Shown here: piece after piece, positions 1-12,817 of the stretch
Numbering within the stretch: position 1 is the stretch's first letter
Layout: every line of letters starts with the position of its first letter
DNA from: Streptantibioticus ferralitis
Lineage (GTDB): Bacteria > Actinomycetota > Actinomycetes > Streptomycetales > Streptomycetaceae
Reading direction: 5' to 3'
Assembly (NCBI RefSeq): GCF_029223525.1
Contig: NZ_JARHTQ010000001.1
Coordinates: 124,001-188,000, forward strand
Length of the DNA stretch: 64,000 nucleotides
Notes under the pieces: model-generated
What the model was told of the DNA's origin: nothing
The model's input: the letters and a program-made list of their open reading frames with translations, nothing else
The model's database searches: none
Position numbers and translations under genes: made by a program

Positions 1-2947
<2,947 letters not shown>

Positions 2948-3044
2948 GCACGAAGCGTAAGAGACGTCCGGCCCGGCCGGAGGCAGTGCCTCGGGCCGGG
3001 GCCGCTCGGACTGGCGCACAGGGGAGTCCCCGCACGCCCGCCCA

Positions 3045-3734
3045 TCACGCTCCGGGGCGCACCGACAGATCGGTGAGCTCCGCGTCGCGCGGCAGGTCGA
3101 GCGCGGTCAGCACGGTCGTGGCGACCGACTCGGGGTCGATCCAGCGCTGCGGGTCGTACTCCCTGCCCTCCTGCTGGTGCACCTTCTCCTGCATCGGGCT
3201 GGCCGTACGGCCCGGGTAGACGCTGGTCACCCGCAGCCCGTTGTCGTGCTCCTCCGCGCGCAGCGCGTCGGCCAGCGCCTTCAGACCGTGCTTGCTGGCC
3301 GCGTACGCGCTCCAGTCGGGGTTGGCGCGCAGGCCCGCGCCGGAGTTCATGAAGACCACATGGCCGCGGGCCAACCGCAGTTGGGGCAGCAGCAGCCGGG
3401 TCAGCTCGGCGGGGGCCACGAGATTGGCGGCGAGCGTACGGTTCCAGGTCTTCGCGCTCAACTCGCCGACCCGGCCGAGGTCGACGACACCCGCGATGTG
3501 CAGCAGCGAGTCGAGCCGGTCGGGCAGTGTCTGGTGGCCGAACGCCCAGGACAGCCGCTCGGGTTCGGCCAGGTCCCCGACGAGGGTGCGGGCACCGGGG
3601 AAGGTTCCGGCCAGTTCCTTGGCGCGGCCCGCGTCACGGGCCAGCAGCCACAGTTCGTCCCCGCGGTCGAGGAGGCGGCGTGCGACGGCCGCGCCGATGC
3701 CGGAACCCGCGCCGGTGATCAGGTGCGTACTCAT
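3045..3734 (-). CDS. Short-chain dehydrogenase/reductase (SDR)
   Basis: A 229-aa classical SDR. The N-terminal TGAGSGIGAAVARRL is the Rossmann dinucleotide-binding turn. The NAG-equivalent is HIAGVVD. The catalytic Tyr/Lys pair is YAASKHGLKAL near residue 145, with a serine in FMNSGAG upstream. Later comes VYPGRTASPM, typical of the substrate loop. Length fits the classical family. Cytosolic; substrate cannot be predicted. It follows the LOG-family gene in the same direction with a 25-bp gap, so co-transcription with mnmA is plausible. Confidence 0.9.
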   Translation of the reverse strand: MSTHLITGAGSGIGAAVARRLLDRGDELWLLARDAGRAKELAGTFPGARTLVGDLAEPERLSWAFGHQTLPDRLDSLLHIAGVVDLGRVGELSAKTWNRTLAANLVAPAELTRLLLPQLRLARGHVVFMNSGAGLRANPDWSAYAASKHGLKALADALRAEEHDNGLRVTSVYPGRTASPMQEKVHQQEGREYDPQRWIDPESVATTVLTALDLPRDAELTDLSVRPGA

Positions 3735-3759
3735 GCCGCCATGCTGTCATCGACCGCTG

Positions 3760-4299
3760 TCACTGGATGCCGACGGCCTCTTCCAGATAGGCCAGCGCGC
3801 CGACGCCGTCCTCGGCGAAGAAGACCAGGTCAGCGAGCGGCAGCGGGAGGAAGCCCTCGTCCTCCATGCGCTGGAACTGCTGCTTGAGGCCGTCGTAGAA
3901 ACCGGCCGTGTTGAGCAGCACGACCGGCTTGGTGTGCAGCCCGTGCTTCTTCAACTCCAGGATCTCGGTGGCCTCGTCCAGCGTGCCGGTGCCACCGACC
4001 ATGATCACTATCGCGTCGGAGCGGGCCAGCAACTGCGCCTTCCGTTCGGCGAGATCGGCGGCCATCACCATCTCGTCCGCGTTCACCCGCGCCTTGTCCC
4101 CCAGGAACTCGACGGACACCCCGACGAGGCGCCCGCCGTTGTCCTGCACACCGTCGGCCACCACCTTCATCAGCCCGACGTTCGACCCGCCCCAGACGAG
4201 GGTGTGTCCGCCCTTGCCGATGAGTTCCGCGAACTCGCGTGCGGGAGCGGTGTATCGCTCGTCGAGTTCCGCCGCGGACAGGAAGACGCAGATATTCAT
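3760..4299 (-). CDS. LOG-family protein (TIGR00730 / lysine decarboxylase-like fold)
   Basis: A 179-aa protein of the LOG (Lonely Guy) superfamily, whose members hydrolyse nucleoside 5'-monophosphates such as cytokinin ribotides to free base. The nucleotide-binding motif appears as [14 protein letters not shown], a variant of the usual PGGxGTxxE with valine replacing the first proline. The N-terminal [16 protein letters not shown] and [15 protein letters not shown] match the family. Its ATG overlaps the mnmA stop by 4 bp (ATGA), implying translational coupling. The true substrate is unknown; old 'lysine decarboxylase' labels for this family are misleading. Confidence 0.88.
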   Translation of the reverse strand: MNICVFLSAAELDERYTAPAREFAELIGKGGHTLVWGGSNVGLMKVVADGVQDNGGRLVGVSVEFLGDKARVNADEMVMAADLAERKAQLLARSDAIVIMVGGTGTLDEATEILELKKHGLHTKPVVLLNTAGFYDGLKQQFQRMEDEGFLPLPLADLVFFAEDGVGALAYLEEAVGIQ

Positions 4300-5453
4300 A
4301 CGGCTACGGTAGCCGCACCCTTGCGCCGTTCCGTCGTGGCTATGGTGGCCGAACCGACCACCCTCGTACCGTCGTAGAGGACGACCGCCTGACCGGGCGC
4401 CACGCCGCGTACCGGTTCACTGAACCGCACCCGCAGTTCCCCGCCGGTCAGCTCCGCCGTGACCTCCGTCTCGCCACCGTGGGCGCGCAGTTGGGCGGTG
4501 TAGGTGCCGGGACCGGTCGGCGAGGTGCCGCACCAGCGCGGCTTGACCGCGGTCAGCGCGATCACGTCGAGGGCGTCGGCGGGGCCGACGGTGACCGTGT
4601 TGTTCACCGGCGAGATGTCCAGGACGTAGCGGGGCTTGCCGTCGGCGGCCGGGGTGCCGATGCGCAGCCCCTTGCGCTGGCCGATGGTGAAGCCGAAGGC
4701 GCCGTCGTGCGACCCGAGCTTGGTGCCGTCCTCGTCGACGATGTCACCCTCGGCGGTACCGAGGCGCTTGGCCAGGAAGCCCTGGGTGTCGCCGTCGGCG
4801 ATGAAGCAGATGTCGTGGCTGTCCGGCTTCTTGGCGACGGCCAGCCCTCGGCGCTCCGCCTCCGCGCGGATCTCGTCCTTGGTGGTGAGCGTGTCGCCGA
4901 GCGGGAACATGGCGTGCGCCAGCTGGCGCTCGTCCAGCACGCCGAGGACGTAGGACTGGTCCTTGGCCTCGTCGCTGGCGCGGTGCAGCTCGCGGGTGCC
5001 GTCCTCGCGGACGACGATCGTGGCGTAGTGGCCGGTGCACACGGCGTCGAAGCCGAGCGCGAGTGCCTTGTCCAGCAGCGCCGCGAACTTGATCTTCTCG
5101 TTGCAGCGCAGGCAGGGGTTGGGGGTGCGACCGGCCGCGTACTCGGCGATGAAGTCCTCGACGACGTCCTCTCGGAACCGTTCGGCGAGGTCCCACACGT
5201 AGAAGGGGATGCCGATCACATCGGCGGCCCGCCGGGCGTCCCGCGAGTCCTCGATGGTGCAGCAGCCTCGGGCGCCGGTGCGGAACGACTGCGGGTTGGC
5301 CGACAGCGCGAGGTGGACGCCGGTCACGTCATGCCCGGCCTCGGCCGCGCGGGCCGCGGCGACGGCGGAGTCCACACCGCCGGACATCGCCGCGAGGACC
5401 CGCAGGCGGGAGCCGTTACGTGGCCCTGTCGGGGCGCCTGGGAATTCAGTCAT
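4296..5453 (-). CDS. mnmA: tRNA-specific 2-thiouridylase MnmA
   Basis: 385 aa. MnmA installs the 2-thio group on U34 of Lys/Glu/Gln tRNAs using ATP and a persulfide donor. The PP-loop SGGVDS is at residues 24-29. The two catalytic cysteines are C114 ([14 protein letters not shown]) and C216 ([10 protein letters not shown]). The central domain and beta-barrel end ([26 protein letters not shown]) are present. I chose ATG 5453 ([10 protein letters not shown]); an in-frame extension to 6116 is open only because the sequence is GC-rich and has no family similarity. The nearby desulfurase (5918-7087) would be the sulfur donor. Confidence 0.96.
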   Translation of the reverse strand: MTEFPGAPTGPRNGSRLRVLAAMSGGVDSAVAAARAAEAGHDVTGVHLALSANPQSFRTGARGCCTIEDSRDARRAADVIGIPFYVWDLAERFREDVVEDFIAEYAAGRTPNPCLRCNEKIKFAALLDKALALGFDAVCTGHYATIVVREDGTRELHRASDEAKDQSYVLGVLDERQLAHAMFPLGDTLTTKDEIRAEAERRGLAVAKKPDSHDICFIADGDTQGFLAKRLGTAEGDIVDEDGTKLGSHDGAFGFTIGQRKGLRIGTPAADGKPRYVLDISPVNNTVTVGPADALDVIALTAVKPRWCGTSPTGPGTYTAQLRAHGGETEVTAELTGGELRVRFSEPVRGVAPGQAVVLYDGTRVVGSATIATTERRKGAATVAV

Positions 5454-5917
5454 AGCCCCTCCAGGGTACGCGGCGCCGACCGCTGCCCGCGGTCGGCGCG
5501 TTTCCGGTACGCACGGGCGTCCGCCCCGTTCCCGGTGCGGTTTCCCCGCCGGGGGCTTCTGTCCCATTCCCGGTGCGGGTGCTTTCTCCCTGCGGTGCGC
5601 TTTCCCACTCACCCCTATCCGCAGCGCAGCAGCGCACGCGAGGGGGGGTGCCGGGGTGTCCCCGCAGCGCCCCCGCGACGTACCGCAACCGTGGAACCGA
5701 CCTGGAGTGAGGAGACACCCCGGCACAACCCGCCCCACAACCAGCCGCGCGCAACGGCACCGCTGCGGACCAGGGCAACGGGTGGGCGGGCATTGCTCAC
5801 CACGCACCCGCTGCAGGGCAGCGCACCCGCACCCGCACCCACCGCCAACCGTGCGCAACCGCAAGCAAAGGGCCAAGGCCAACAGGGGAATATCCCAAAC
5901 CGCCCGCGCGAGCGCCC
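5454..5917. other. 464-bp non-coding gap with short GC-rich repeats
   Basis: No gene is supported between mnmA and the cysteine desulfurase. The stretch holds repeated TTCCCGGTGCGG-like words around 5535-5575, a few GT-rich runs and an A-richer part (5850-5900). Reading frames that cross it show no family similarity. It is large for a gap between two functionally linked genes on one strand and may hold the mnmA promoter. I see no clear hairpin or riboswitch. Confidence 0.6.
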
Positions 5918-7087
5918 CTAGGACAACCCCGCCGCGCGCGCCCGCGCAACGACCGGCGCGATGGCCGAGGCCAGCGCGTCCACGTCCTGCGCCGTGGACG
6001 TGTGCCCCAGCGAGAACCGCAGCGACCCCCGGGCCCGAGCGGAATCCGCCCCCATCGCCAGCAGGACGTGGCTCGGCTGGGCCACCCCGGCCGTACAGGC
6101 GGAGCCGGTGGAGCACTCGATCCCCTGCGCGTCGAGAAGCAGCAGCAGCGAGTCCCCCTCACACCCCGGGAAGGAGAAGTGCGCATTGGCGGGCAGCCGC
6201 CCCTCGGACGCCGGATCCCCGTTGAGGATCGCGTCCGGCACCGCCTCCCGTACGGCGGCGATCAGCCGATCGCGCAGCCCGCCGATCTCCCGGGCGAACT
6301 CCACCCGGCGCTCCGCGGCCAACGTCGCGGCGGTGGCGAACGCCACGACCGCGGGTGTGTCCAGCGTCCCGGAGCGCACATCGCGCTCCTGCCCGCCGCC
6401 ATGCAGCAGCGGCACCGGCGCCCACTCACGGCGCAGCACCAGCGCTCCGACGCCGTACGGGCCGCCGATCTTGTGTGCGGTCACCGTCATCGCGTCAAGG
6501 CCGGAGGCGGCGAAGTCCACCTCGACCTGGCCGAAGGCCTGGACCGCGTCGGAGTGCAGCGGAACCTGGAACTCCCGTGCCACCGCGGCGAGTTCATGGA
6601 TCGGGAAAACGGTGCCGACCTCGTTGTTGGCCCACATGACCGTGGCCAGGGCGACATCGGCGGGATCGCGCTCGATGGCCTCGCGCAGCGCGTCGGGGTG
6701 CACCCTGCCGTAGCCGTCGACCGGCAGCCAGTCGATCCTGGCGCCCTCGTGGTCGGCGAGCCAGTGCACCGCGTCGAGGACCGCGTGGTGCTCGACGGGG
6801 CTGGCCAGCACCCGGGTGCGGCGCGGATCGGCCGCGCGGCGCGCCCAGTACAGGCCCTTCACCGCGAGGTTGTCGGACTCGGTACCGCCCCCGGTGAACA
6901 CCACCTCGCTGGGCCGGGCGCCCAGCGCGGCGGCGAGCGCTTCGCGGGACTCCTCGACGGCCCGCCGGGCGCGCCGTCCGGCGGCGTGCAGCGAGGAGGC
7001 GTTCCCGGTGCTGGACAACTGCGCGGTCATCGCCTGGACCGCCTCCGGAAGCATCGGAGTGGTGGCGGCGTGGTCAAGGTAGGCCAT
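5918..7087 (-). CDS. Cysteine desulfurase (IscS/NifS type), housekeeping
   Basis: 389-aa PLP enzyme that removes sulfur from cysteine as an enzyme persulfide for tRNA thiolation and Fe-S assembly. [16 protein letters not shown] is the signature N-terminus. [15 protein letters not shown] carries the PLP-binding lysine (K206). The loop [11 protein letters not shown] carries the catalytic cysteine (C331), with the short spacing of IscS/NifS-type enzymes. [10 protein letters not shown] gives the PLP-nitrogen aspartate. Placed upstream of mnmA on the same strand, it probably feeds that thiolase. A second, divergent desulfurase lies in the defence island at 58512-59696. Confidence 0.95.
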   Translation of the reverse strand: MAYLDHAATTPMLPEAVQAMTAQLSSTGNASSLHAAGRRARRAVEESREALAAALGARPSEVVFTGGGTESDNLAVKGLYWARRAADPRRTRVLASPVEHHAVLDAVHWLADHEGARIDWLPVDGYGRVHPDALREAIERDPADVALATVMWANNEVGTVFPIHELAAVAREFQVPLHSDAVQAFGQVEVDFAASGLDAMTVTAHKIGGPYGVGALVLRREWAPVPLLHGGGQERDVRSGTLDTPAVVAFATAATLAAERRVEFAREIGGLRDRLIAAVREAVPDAILNGDPASEGRLPANAHFSFPGCEGDSLLLLLDAQGIECSTGSACTAGVAQPSHVLLAMGADSARARGSLRFSLGHTSTAQDVDALASAIAPVVARARAAGLS

Positions 7088-7159
7088 GGTGGACCCGATT
7101 CTACGAGCCCGCCCGCGGCCATCGCGCCGGGACGGGGTGCACTCCAGGCCACCCGGCCG

Positions 7160-8029
7160 TCAGGGCAGCAGCACCCGCGCCAACTGCCGTGACTGCGCCA
7201 CCAGACGGTCCTCGCTGTCCCAGACCTCGCCGTCCTCCTCCAGGAAGCCGCCGGCCAGGTTGCGCGTGCTGACGGCGATGCGCAGCGGGCCGGGGGCCGG
7301 GCGCTGCCGTACGTGGACGGTGAGTTCGACGGTGGGCACCCAGCCGCCCAGGCCGAGGTCGAAGGCGGTCGGCGGCAGGGCGTCCACCGCGAGCAGCAGC
7401 GAGAGCGGGTCCGCGTCCCGGCCGTCGGCGAGGCCGAACCACGCCCGGATCTCGCCCCGCCCGCTGGGCGCGCCGAGTGCCCAGCGGGCGGTTTCCGGGT
7501 CCAGCCGGATGTCGAGCCGTTCGGTGATCTCGGTGCTGCCGGACGAGAACGGGCTCGCGCTGGCGACGTCCGGGCCGTCGGCCCTGCCGAGGCACCGCTC
7601 GTAGGGCGGGATCGCGAAGGGCTTGGCGCTGGTGCGCACATCGTCCGGGAGCCCGTCGAGGTCGCCGTAGGAGGCGGTGACCCGCAGCCGCTCCACCTCG
7701 TGGCCCGCGCTGTCGGTCTGGAGCAGGCGGGCCTGGCCGGTGGACATGGTGCGGCCGGTGCGGATCACGTCGGTGCGGATCACGGCCGGGCCGGGCCCGG
7801 ACGGGGTCAGATAGTGCGCGGTGATGGTGAACGGGTCGGGGTGCGGGAGGACTTGGCCGAGAGCGCGGGCCGCCGTGGCGAGCAGATAGCCGCCGTTGAC
7901 CGCGCGCAGGATCGTCCAGCCCTGGGAGAGGTGAGCGTCGAAGACGCCGGGTCCGCCCTGGTGGTCGGGGCGCGGCGTGACCGCGGTGTCGCGGTCGAAC
8001 TCACTGTCCCCGATGGTCGCCTGTGCCAT
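7160..8029 (-). CDS. TesB-like double-hotdog acyl-CoA thioesterase family protein
   Basis: 289 aa from ATG 8029 (MAQATIGDSEFDRDTAV); an in-frame ATG at 8080 would add 17 unlikely residues. Two tandem hotdog halves are suggested: an N-terminal one with GWTILRAVNGGYLLATAARAL and PFTITAHYLTPSGPGPAV, and a C-terminal one with DLGLGGWVPTVELTVHVRQ and GGFLEEDGEVWDSEDRLVAQ. The latter closely follows the usual ending of actinobacterial thioesterase-family proteins. Such enzymes hydrolyse acyl-CoAs; the physiological substrate is not evident. It follows the TRIC-type gene with a 58-bp gap. Confidence 0.8.
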   Translation of the reverse strand: MAQATIGDSEFDRDTAVTPRPDHQGGPGVFDAHLSQGWTILRAVNGGYLLATAARALGQVLPHPDPFTITAHYLTPSGPGPAVIRTDVIRTGRTMSTGQARLLQTDSAGHEVERLRVTASYGDLDGLPDDVRTSAKPFAIPPYERCLGRADGPDVASASPFSSGSTEITERLDIRLDPETARWALGAPSGRGEIRAWFGLADGRDADPLSLLLAVDALPPTAFDLGLGGWVPTVELTVHVRQRPAPGPLRIAVSTRNLAGGFLEEDGEVWDSEDRLVAQSRQLARVLLP

Positions 8030-8087
8030 GGCGTGCACGGTACACCCAGAAGTTACTGGCGGGTAGCCCCGGATTGCCAACGCGCTC

Positions 8088-8786
8088 TCAGACCCTGTCC
8101 GGCGCCTCGGTCGCGGAACTGCGGCGGTGCCAGGCGCGCGGCGCCCGCCAGCCGTACCGCATCGCCAGCAGCCGCAGGACGAACGCCACCACCGCCGCGA
8201 AGCCGCTGCCGAAGGCGGTGAACGCGTGGAAGTGGATCAGCAGCGCCACGATGGCGGCCCCCACCAGCGCCGGAACGGCGTAGAGGTCGCGGTCCCAGCG
8301 CAGCAGGGACGGCACTTCCTGCGCCAGCACATCGCGGATGACACCGCCGCCCACCGCCGAGGCGACGCCGAGCGCGGCCGAGGCGGTCAGACCGAGGCCG
8401 TACGTATGCGCCTTGATGGTCCCCGTCACACAGAACAGCCCGAGGCCCGCCGCGTCCATCACCATCACCGCGCGGTTGATCCGTTCCACCTCGGGGTGCA
8501 GGAAGAAGACCAGCACGGTCGCGCCCAGCGGGGTCAGGAAGTAGCCGAGATCGGTGAAGGCGGCGGGTGGCACCGCACCGATGATCAGGTCCCTGAGCAC
8601 CCCTCCGCCGAGTCCGGTGACTTCGGCGAGCACCCACATGCCGAACACGTCGAGGTTCTTGCGTACGGCGAGCAGCGCACCGGAGATCGCGAAGACGAAG
8701 ATCCCGACGAGGTCGAGCAGATGCTGCACGGAGGGGCTGAAGAGAGCGGGACCGACCAGGGCGGCACCGAGCGGGTGGGGCGTCAC
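8088..8786 (-). CDS. Trimeric intracellular cation (TRIC) channel family membrane protein (UPF0126)
   Basis: 232 aa from GTG 8786 (VTPHPLGAALVGP). About seven hydrophobic segments are visible. The family signature is an internal duplication, each half with a glycine-rich turn: GLGGGVLRDLIIG in the first and AVGGGVIRDVLAQEVP in the second. Prokaryotic TRIC proteins form homotrimeric cation channels in the inner membrane. The ATG at 8879 would add 31 arginine-rich residues that look like upstream sequence. It is divergent from the protease gene at 8946. Confidence 0.88.
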   Translation of the reverse strand: MTPHPLGAALVGPALFSPSVQHLLDLVGIFVFAISGALLAVRKNLDVFGMWVLAEVTGLGGGVLRDLIIGAVPPAAFTDLGYFLTPLGATVLVFFLHPEVERINRAVMVMDAAGLGLFCVTGTIKAHTYGLGLTASAALGVASAVGGGVIRDVLAQEVPSLLRWDRDLYAVPALVGAAIVALLIHFHAFTAFGSGFAAVVAFVLRLLAMRYGWRAPRAWHRRSSATEAPDRV

Positions 8787-8945
8787 GCAGACAGTTCTAC
8801 CTGCACCATCCGCCGGGAACGGACGGCGGCACCCCCGACGGCCGCGAGCCTCAGCCGTCCGTCGGTCGTACTCGTACACCGGCTGTCGAACAGGTCACGT
8901 AAGGTCACCCCTACATGTCCGGTACCACGTGGGGGGTCTACCAGG

Positions 8946-11096
8946 GTGCGCACACTTTTTCCACGCCGCGCGAGACGTCGAGCACACCGCGCGAAGCGCC
9001 GTGGAATGATCGGCGCCGCCGCGGGCGCGGCGGTTGTGGCGGGGGCTTTTCTATGGCCCAACGCCTCTGCTATGACAGCCCAGTTCACTGAGGACCAGTC
9101 CATATCGGCGCAGGCGATACCCGACGAAGCGCCCCCGGCGCTTCCCGAGTCGCGCCGTTGGACCGCCAAGGACGCCAAGCAGTTCTGGACTGCCGCGCGG
9201 ATGGCCGACGCCAAGCCGATGCCGCTGCCGGAGGACGCGAAGAAGCCCGTCGCCCATGCCAGGAAGCCCGGGGCGAAGGGCGTGCCGAAGCCCGCTGCCG
9301 CGGTCGGCCGAATACGCGACGCGGCGCACGACTTCAGCACGATGGACCTGCCTTCGTCATCGCCGGTCCCGACTGACAGCCCGACGAACGGGACCGGCCC
9401 GAGCAGTCCCCCACCTGCTCCGACCACCAGCCCGACGCCGTCCAGCACGCCTTCCGCCTCCGCGAGCCCGTCCAGCGGCCCGTCGCCCAGCCCCTCGCCG
9501 TCCACGAGTTCCTCCCCGGCCGCGGGTAGTACGCACTTCGGCGGCCTGCCGATGATCGGCCGTATGTACCTGCTGCGGAACGGCGGTTCGTACTTCTGCA
9601 CCGCCAGCGTGATCGCCAGCCCGCACCACAACATCGTGCTCACCGCCGGACACTGCCTGGACACCGCGGCGCCCAACGACGCGATGGCCTTCGTACCGCA
9701 GTGGACGCAGGCCAACCCGCAGCCGTACGGCATCTTCCCGGTCAACCAGGACTCCGAGGGACGCGGCCGGATCTGGATCGACCCGCACTACTACGACCGC
9801 GGACGCGTACAGGGCGACCAGTGGGACGTGGCCTTCGCCGAGGTCGGCCCCGGCAGCAACGGCAAGCAGGTCCAGGACGTGGTAGGCGCCAACAACCTTG
9901 CCACCGGCCGCGGCTACGCCTTCGACAACGTGACCCTGATCGGCTACCCGGGCAACGACGCCCAGCCGCTGACCTGCACCACCAACACCACCCAGTTCAC
10001 CCCCACCGACGGCACACCCGGGTCGTTCCTGCGCATCGCCTGCCAGGACTACCGGACCGGCACCAGCGGCGGACCGTTCCTCGCCAACTTCAACCCACAG
10101 ACCGGCACCGGCGATGTGGTCGGCAGCATCGGCGGCTGGGACACCGGCGGTCCCACCGCCGACGTCTCCTACAGCTCGTACTACGGCACCGACATCCAGA
10201 ACCTGTACGACACGGCCGTCTCCGGCGCCGCACCCGCGCGCCCCAACGTCCTGCCGAACGCGTCGACCATGACGCACGCCGCCACCATCACCTCCGGGTA
10301 CTTCGCCCCCTCCCCCACGCCCGGCAAGGACTTCAGCGACATGATCGTGCGCTGGTCCGACGGCGAGCTGACGCTCTACCGCGGTGCGGGGAACGGCCGG
10401 TTCGACAAGGAGATCACCCTCGCCAAGTCCGGCTCCGTCTGGAGCAAGGCGGTCTCCATCACCGCCGGGGACTTCGCCGGTTCCAACACCTATGACCTGG
10501 TGGTCCGGTGGGCCGACGGCAGTCTGTCCCTCTTCCCCGATGTGGACGCCACCGGCCTGCACAAGCAGGTGGTGCTGGTGAAGCCGGGTTCGCTGTGGCA
10601 GCACGCCTCCACGATCACCGCGGGCCGCTTCTCGAGCACCGACAAGTGGCCGGACGACCTGATCGTGCGCTGGTCCGACGGCGAGATGACGCTCTACCCG
10701 GACGTGGACTCCGCCGGGCTGCACAACCAGGTGCAGCTGGCCAAGCCGCACTCCGTGTGGACCCACGCCACCAGCGTCGCCGCGGGTGACTTCGCGGGCA
10801 CCAACACCTGGGACCTTGTGGTCCGTTGGTCCGACGGCGAGGTCGACGTCTACCCGGACGTGGACGAGCACGGCGTCAAGACCGAGGTGCGTGAGCGCAA
10901 CTCCAGCGCGCTGTGGACCAACGCCACCCTCACCACCGCGGGCAACTACGGCACCGGCCCGTGGCCGGACGACTACCTGGTCCGCTGGTCCGACGGCGAA
11001 CTGTCGATGTACGGCAACACCGGAAGGGCCCTGGGCCCGGAGTCGGTCCTGATCCCGGCACCGTCCGGCTCGACGCTGCCGCCGGTACGGCGTTGA
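8946..11096 (+). CDS. Secreted trypsin-like serine protease with five C-terminal repeats
   Basis: 716 aa from GTG 8946, preceded by a GGGGGG ribosome site. The N-terminus is a signal peptide (RRARRRAHRAKRRG then AAAGAAVVAGAFLWPNASA). A Ser/Pro/Thr-rich linker (about residues 140-195) leads to the protease domain: LTAGHC gives the histidine, QWDVAFAEV the aspartate, GTSGGPF the serine. The C-terminal ~280 residues hold five copies of a ~50-70 aa FG-GAP/VCBS-like repeat, each with a core such as IVRWSDGELTLY or VVRWADGSLSLF. Repeats of this type probably form a beta-propeller that may bind carbohydrate or protein. Secreted and likely extracellular; the target is unknown. Confidence 0.9.
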   Translation: MRTLFPRRARRRAHRAKRRGMIGAAAGAAVVAGAFLWPNASAMTAQFTEDQSISAQAIPDEAPPALPESRRWTAKDAKQFWTAARMADAKPMPLPEDAKKPVAHARKPGAKGVPKPAAAVGRIRDAAHDFSTMDLPSSSPVPTDSPTNGTGPSSPPPAPTTSPTPSSTPSASASPSSGPSPSPSPSTSSSPAAGSTHFGGLPMIGRMYLLRNGGSYFCTASVIASPHHNIVLTAGHCLDTAAPNDAMAFVPQWTQANPQPYGIFPVNQDSEGRGRIWIDPHYYDRGRVQGDQWDVAFAEVGPGSNGKQVQDVVGANNLATGRGYAFDNVTLIGYPGNDAQPLTCTTNTTQFTPTDGTPGSFLRIACQDYRTGTSGGPFLANFNPQTGTGDVVGSIGGWDTGGPTADVSYSSYYGTDIQNLYDTAVSGAAPARPNVLPNASTMTHAATITSGYFAPSPTPGKDFSDMIVRWSDGELTLYRGAGNGRFDKEITLAKSGSVWSKAVSITAGDFAGSNTYDLVVRWADGSLSLFPDVDATGLHKQVVLVKPGSLWQHASTITAGRFSSTDKWPDDLIVRWSDGEMTLYPDVDSAGLHNQVQLAKPHSVWTHATSVAAGDFAGTNTWDLVVRWSDGEVDVYPDVDEHGVKTEVRERNSSALWTNATLTTAGNYGTGPWPDDYLVRWSDGELSMYGNTGRALGPESVLIPAPSGSTLPPVRR

Positions 11097-11106
11097 TCTG
11101 TCAGTG

Positions 11107-11145
11107 AGTTGGATACCGGCCGCTAGAAGCGGCCGGTATCCAACT
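11107..11145. terminator. Perfect bidirectional hairpin terminator
   Basis: An 18-bp perfect inverted repeat (11107-11124 and 11128-11145, arm AGTTGGATACCGGCCGCT) with a 3-nt loop sits between two convergent genes: the protease ending at 11096 and the Uma2 gene ending at 11123. It overlaps the Uma2 stop codon. A hairpin without a U-tract that serves both strands is usual for Streptomyces. Confidence 0.85.
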
Positions 11146-11677
11146 CCAGGTCGAACGGCTCCGGCAGCCGAATCGGAGTACCGAAGGGGTGTGGCCCCGC
11201 CACCCGGGCGTAGCCGAGTTTCCCGGGCTCAGAGAACAGGGTGCACGCCTTTTCTTGCCGGTCCACCAGCAGGTACAGGGGGGCTCCGTACTCCGCGTAA
11301 CGCCGACGTTTGACCGTTCGGTCGGTGTCCCCGTTGGACTCCGAGGCCACCTCGACGACCAGCAGGGTCTGTTCCGGGAGCAGCGCGCCGCCACCCTTGG
11401 CCAGGCCCTCGTCCACGACCGCGATATCCGGGGTGTACCAGTTGCTGGACCCCGGCAGGTCGATGTCGCCCGACCCCGCGACACAGCCCAACTCCCATAT
11501 CCTCGGGGCGATCTGCCGACGAATGGCGTCGGTTGCGGCCTCGTGATCCCAATGCGACGCCGCCTGCTCGATCACCCCTTCGATGACCTCAGCGCGGCCG
11601 CCTTCGATGCGCTGAACCGCGTACTTCAGCGCGGCTTCGGGATCGACGTCGGCGTAGTCGTGCGACGGGGCGGTCAT
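11123..11677 (-). CDS. Uma2-family (DUF820) putative endonuclease
   Basis: 184 aa. The Uma2/DUF820 family has a PD-(D/E)XK nuclease-like core and is heavily expanded in Streptomyces, mostly with unknown function. Visible core residues are IEGVIEQAA, then YTPDIAVVDE (aspartate), LLVVEVASESN (glutamate) and DRTVKRRRYAEYGAPLYLLVD with the conserved lysine. The final stretch PIRLPEPFDLELDTGRF is typical. The gene is single, convergent with the protease, and has no partner suggesting a pathway. Confidence 0.88.
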   Translation of the reverse strand: MTAPSHDYADVDPEAALKYAVQRIEGGRAEVIEGVIEQAASHWDHEAATDAIRRQIAPRIWELGCVAGSGDIDLPGSSNWYTPDIAVVDEGLAKGGGALLPEQTLLVVEVASESNGDTDRTVKRRRYAEYGAPLYLLVDRQEKACTLFSEPGKLGYARVAGPHPFGTPIRLPEPFDLELDTGRF

Positions 11678-11809
11678 CGCTCGGACTCCTCGGTCGACGC
11701 GTTGTGCTCTCGGACGGTGACGCCGTGTTCAACACGGGCATCGTATGCTCGGACCACGTCCCCCACTCAGCCGATTCATCCACCGATACGACATTCACCC
11801 CCTTTTCAA

Positions 11810-12817
11810 TCACCCATTCGTGTCCGGTGCGTTCTCCGGAAAGTGGCAGGCCACCCGCTGGCCCTCCCGTACCTCGCGTAGCAGGGGCTCTTCCGTCGCG
11901 CAGCGATCCGTCGCCTTCCAGCAGCGGGTGCGGAAGCGGCAGCCGGAGGGTGGGGCGATGGGGGACGGGACGTCGCCGGACAGCAGGATGCGTTCGCGTT
12001 GTTTGCGGCGCTTGGGGTCCGGGACCGGTACGGCCGACAGCAGGGCGCGGGTGTACGGGTGGGCGGGGTGGGCGTACAGGGCCGACTGGTCGGCCAGCTC
12101 CACGATCTTGCCCAGGTACATGACCGCGATGCGGTCGGAGACATGCCGGATGACGGACAGGTCGTGCGCGATGATCACGTACGTCAGGCCCAACTCGCCC
12201 TGCAGGTCGTCGAGCAGGTTCACCACCTGGGCCTGGATGGAGACGTCGAGCGCGGAGACCGGCTCGTCGGCGACGACCAGTCTCGGTTTGAGCGCCAGCG
12301 CCCGGGCGATGCCGATGCGTTGCCGCTGGCCGCCGGAGAACTCGTGCGGATAGCGGTTGTAGTGCTCGGGGTTGAGCCCGACGAGTTCCAGCAGCTCCTG
12401 GACGGCCTGCCGGCTGCCGCCGTCCGGCCGTACGCCCTGCAGCCTGAAGGGCGCGCCGACGATGGTGCCCACCGTGTGGCGCGGGTTCAGCGACGAGTAC
12501 GGATCCTGGAAGATCATCTGCACATCGCGGCGCAGTGGCCGCATGGCCGCCGTGCCCAGGTGGGTGATGTCCCGGCCGGCGAACTCGACGCTGCCGCCGG
12601 TGGGTTCCAGCAGCCGGGTGATCAGCCTGCCCAGGGTGGACTTGCCGCAGCCGGACTCTCCCACCAGGCCGAGCGTCTCACCCGGATGGACGTGGAAGTC
12701 GACGCCGTCCACCGCCTGCACCGCCCCGGTCTTCCGCCGGAGCAGCCCCTTGGCCAGCGGAAAGTGTTTGACCAGGCCGGTGACCTTGAGCAACGGCTGC
12801 GCGCTGGCGGCGGTCAT
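11810..12817 (-). CDS. Oligopeptide/dipeptide ABC transporter ATP-binding protein (DppF/OppF-like)
   Basis: 335 aa from ATG 12817 ([15 protein letters not shown]). Complete ABC ATPase: Walker [11 protein letters not shown]-loop [14 protein letters not shown], signature [15 protein letters not shown], Walker [13 protein letters not shown] and H-loop IIAHDLSV. The C-terminal oligopeptide-transporter extension carries cysteines in [16 protein letters not shown]. The start overlaps the stop of the DppD-like gene by 4 bp, so the pair is coupled. It powers import with the two permeases and the binding protein upstream. Last gene of the five-gene operon. Confidence 0.94.
   Translation of the reverse strand: MTAASAQPLLKVTGLVKHFPLAKGLLRRKTGAVQAVDGVDFHVHPGETLGLVGESGCGKSTLGRLITRLLEPTGGSVEFAGRDITHLGTAAMRPLRRDVQMIFQDPYSSLNPRHTVGTIVGAPFRLQGVRPDGGSRQAVQELLELVGLNPEHYNRYPHEFSGGQRQRIGIARALALKPRLVVADEPVSALDVSIQAQVVNLLDDLQGELGLTYVIIAHDLSVIRHVSDRIAVMYLGKIVELADQSALYAHPAHPYTRALLSAVPVPDPKRRKQRERILLSGDVPSPIAPPSGCRFRTRCWKATDRCATEEPLLREVREGQRVACHFPENAPDTNG

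Noticed and set aside
5454..6116. N-terminal extension of mnmA by about 220 residues
   Set aside because: The extension is Arg/Gly/Pro-rich noise that also overlaps the desulfurase gene; MnmA proteins start close to ATG 5453.
4239..7192. Long plus-strand frames over mnmA and the cysteine desulfurase
   Set aside because: All are antisense to real genes and low in complexity. No family features.
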